Translations under genes and position numbers: made by a program
In this document: positions 51,989 through 52,085 of the stretch, in pieces
Numbering within the stretch: the stretch's first letter is position 1
Layout: each line of letters starts with the position of its first letter
From: Maribacter sp. 4G9
Lineage (GTDB): Bacteria > Bacteroidota > Bacteroidia > Flavobacteriales > Flavobacteriaceae
Assembly: GCF_002742265.1 (NCBI RefSeq)
Contig: NZ_MDGL01000006.1
Coordinates: forward strand, 1-52,085
Direction of reading: 5' to 3'
DNA: 52,085 nt
The notes under the pieces: model-generated
What the model saw: the letters and a program-made list of their open reading frames with translations, nothing else
The model's database searches: none
What the model was told of the DNA's origin: nothing

Positions 51989-52085
51989 ATGTACTTTATT
52001 CTTGACAAAGATATGATAGAAGAATCAATAGTCGCATACCTTCCTTCACCTAGTCGTGGCTTTAACGTTACGGTACCCATGGCCG
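51989..52085 (+). CDS. Probable transposase, N-terminal fragment (runs off the right edge)
   Basis: ATG 51989 opens a frame to the window end reading MYFILDKDMIEESIVAYLPS, then PSRGFNVTVPMA. The pattern of a hydrophobic start, DKDMIEE, a loop with Pro/Ser and RGF resembles the N-terminus of IS5-type DDE transposases found in Flavobacteriaceae. Only 32 residues are visible, so the family is tentative. The preceding AT-rich region fits an insertion-sequence left end. Confidence 0.5.
   Translation, partial: MYFILDKDMIEESIVAYLPSPSRGFNVTVPMA

Noticed and set aside
51862..52080. 72-codon minus-strand frame at the right end
   Set aside because: It is antisense to the probable transposase start and its composition is not protein-like.
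1..52085. CRISPR arrays, tRNA/rRNA genes, prophage or toxin-antitoxin modules
   Set aside because: No regularly spaced repeats, cloverleaf-type or rRNA sequence, phage structural genes or toxin-like pairs were recognised on either strand. A tRNA scan or covariance-model search was not possible here.

Overview
The window looks like about 52 kb of chromosome from a marine-type member of the Flavobacteriaceae (Bacteroidota). The grounds are moderate-to-low GC, exported lipoproteins with Bacteroidota-style signals, promoters of the TAnnTTTG type, an ECF sigma/RskA anti-sigma pair, and gene families typical of Zobellia/Maribacter-like genomes. Species cannot be named from the sequence. Both ends fall inside insertion-sequence genes: the C-terminus of an IS1595-type transposase at the left and the first codons of a probable second transposase at the right. 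The segment is therefore bounded by mobile DNA.

Layout. 1-0.5 kb: transposase tail followed by a truncated host gene. 0.5-6.2 kb: purL (purine synthesis) and a long-chain acyl-CoA synthetase. 6.2-12.9 kb: a small membrane-protein gene broken by a stop codon, then a MarR-type regulator with a 24-bp palindrome at its promoter, then a fadN-fadA-fadE beta-oxidation operon with a four-helix-bundle gene inserted between fadA and fadE. 13-18.5 kb: a PLP decarboxylase, a GH15 glycosidase and a divergent fused trehalose-6-phosphate synthase/phosphatase. 18.5-24.2 kb: a run of co-directional genes (propeller plus duplicated SnoaL-like protein, MFS transporter, M28 and M1 metallopeptidases). 24.3-28.3 kb: a GAF protein and a giant ThuA/sugar dehydrogenase/PKD/cytochrome c lipoprotein. 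28.4-34.2 kb: a YdeI-like protein, a CDP-alcohol phosphotransferase and three consecutive exported amidohydrolases.

34.2-37.4 kb is a repeat-rich stretch with few conserved genes. It holds heptamer repeats, several perfect hairpins, a gene flanked by 13-bp direct repeats, an ArsN2-type acetyltransferase and a 128-bp compound inverted-repeat element. 37.4-43.4 kb carries two large exported peptidases (tricorn-type S41 and DPP4-type S9), each interrupted by one in-frame TAG but otherwise intact. 43.5-46.5 kb holds a DUF2490 protein, a Cu/Zn superoxide dismutase lipoprotein and the sigma/anti-sigma pair. 46.6-51.7 kb holds a VOC protein overlapping a TIGR04283-type (arsenosugar-associated) glycosyltransferase, then a DUF547 lipoprotein and an RND/MMPL exporter.

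The most notable signals are these: three otherwise intact genes carrying a single in-frame stop; the palindromic MarR operator controlling a beta-oxidation operon that contains a four-helix-bundle gene between short inverted repeats; the structured repeat at 37.2 kb; and the partial arsenic-linked neighbourhood. No rRNA, tRNA, CRISPR array or phage module was recognised. I found no clear evidence of a wholly new defence or biosynthetic system.
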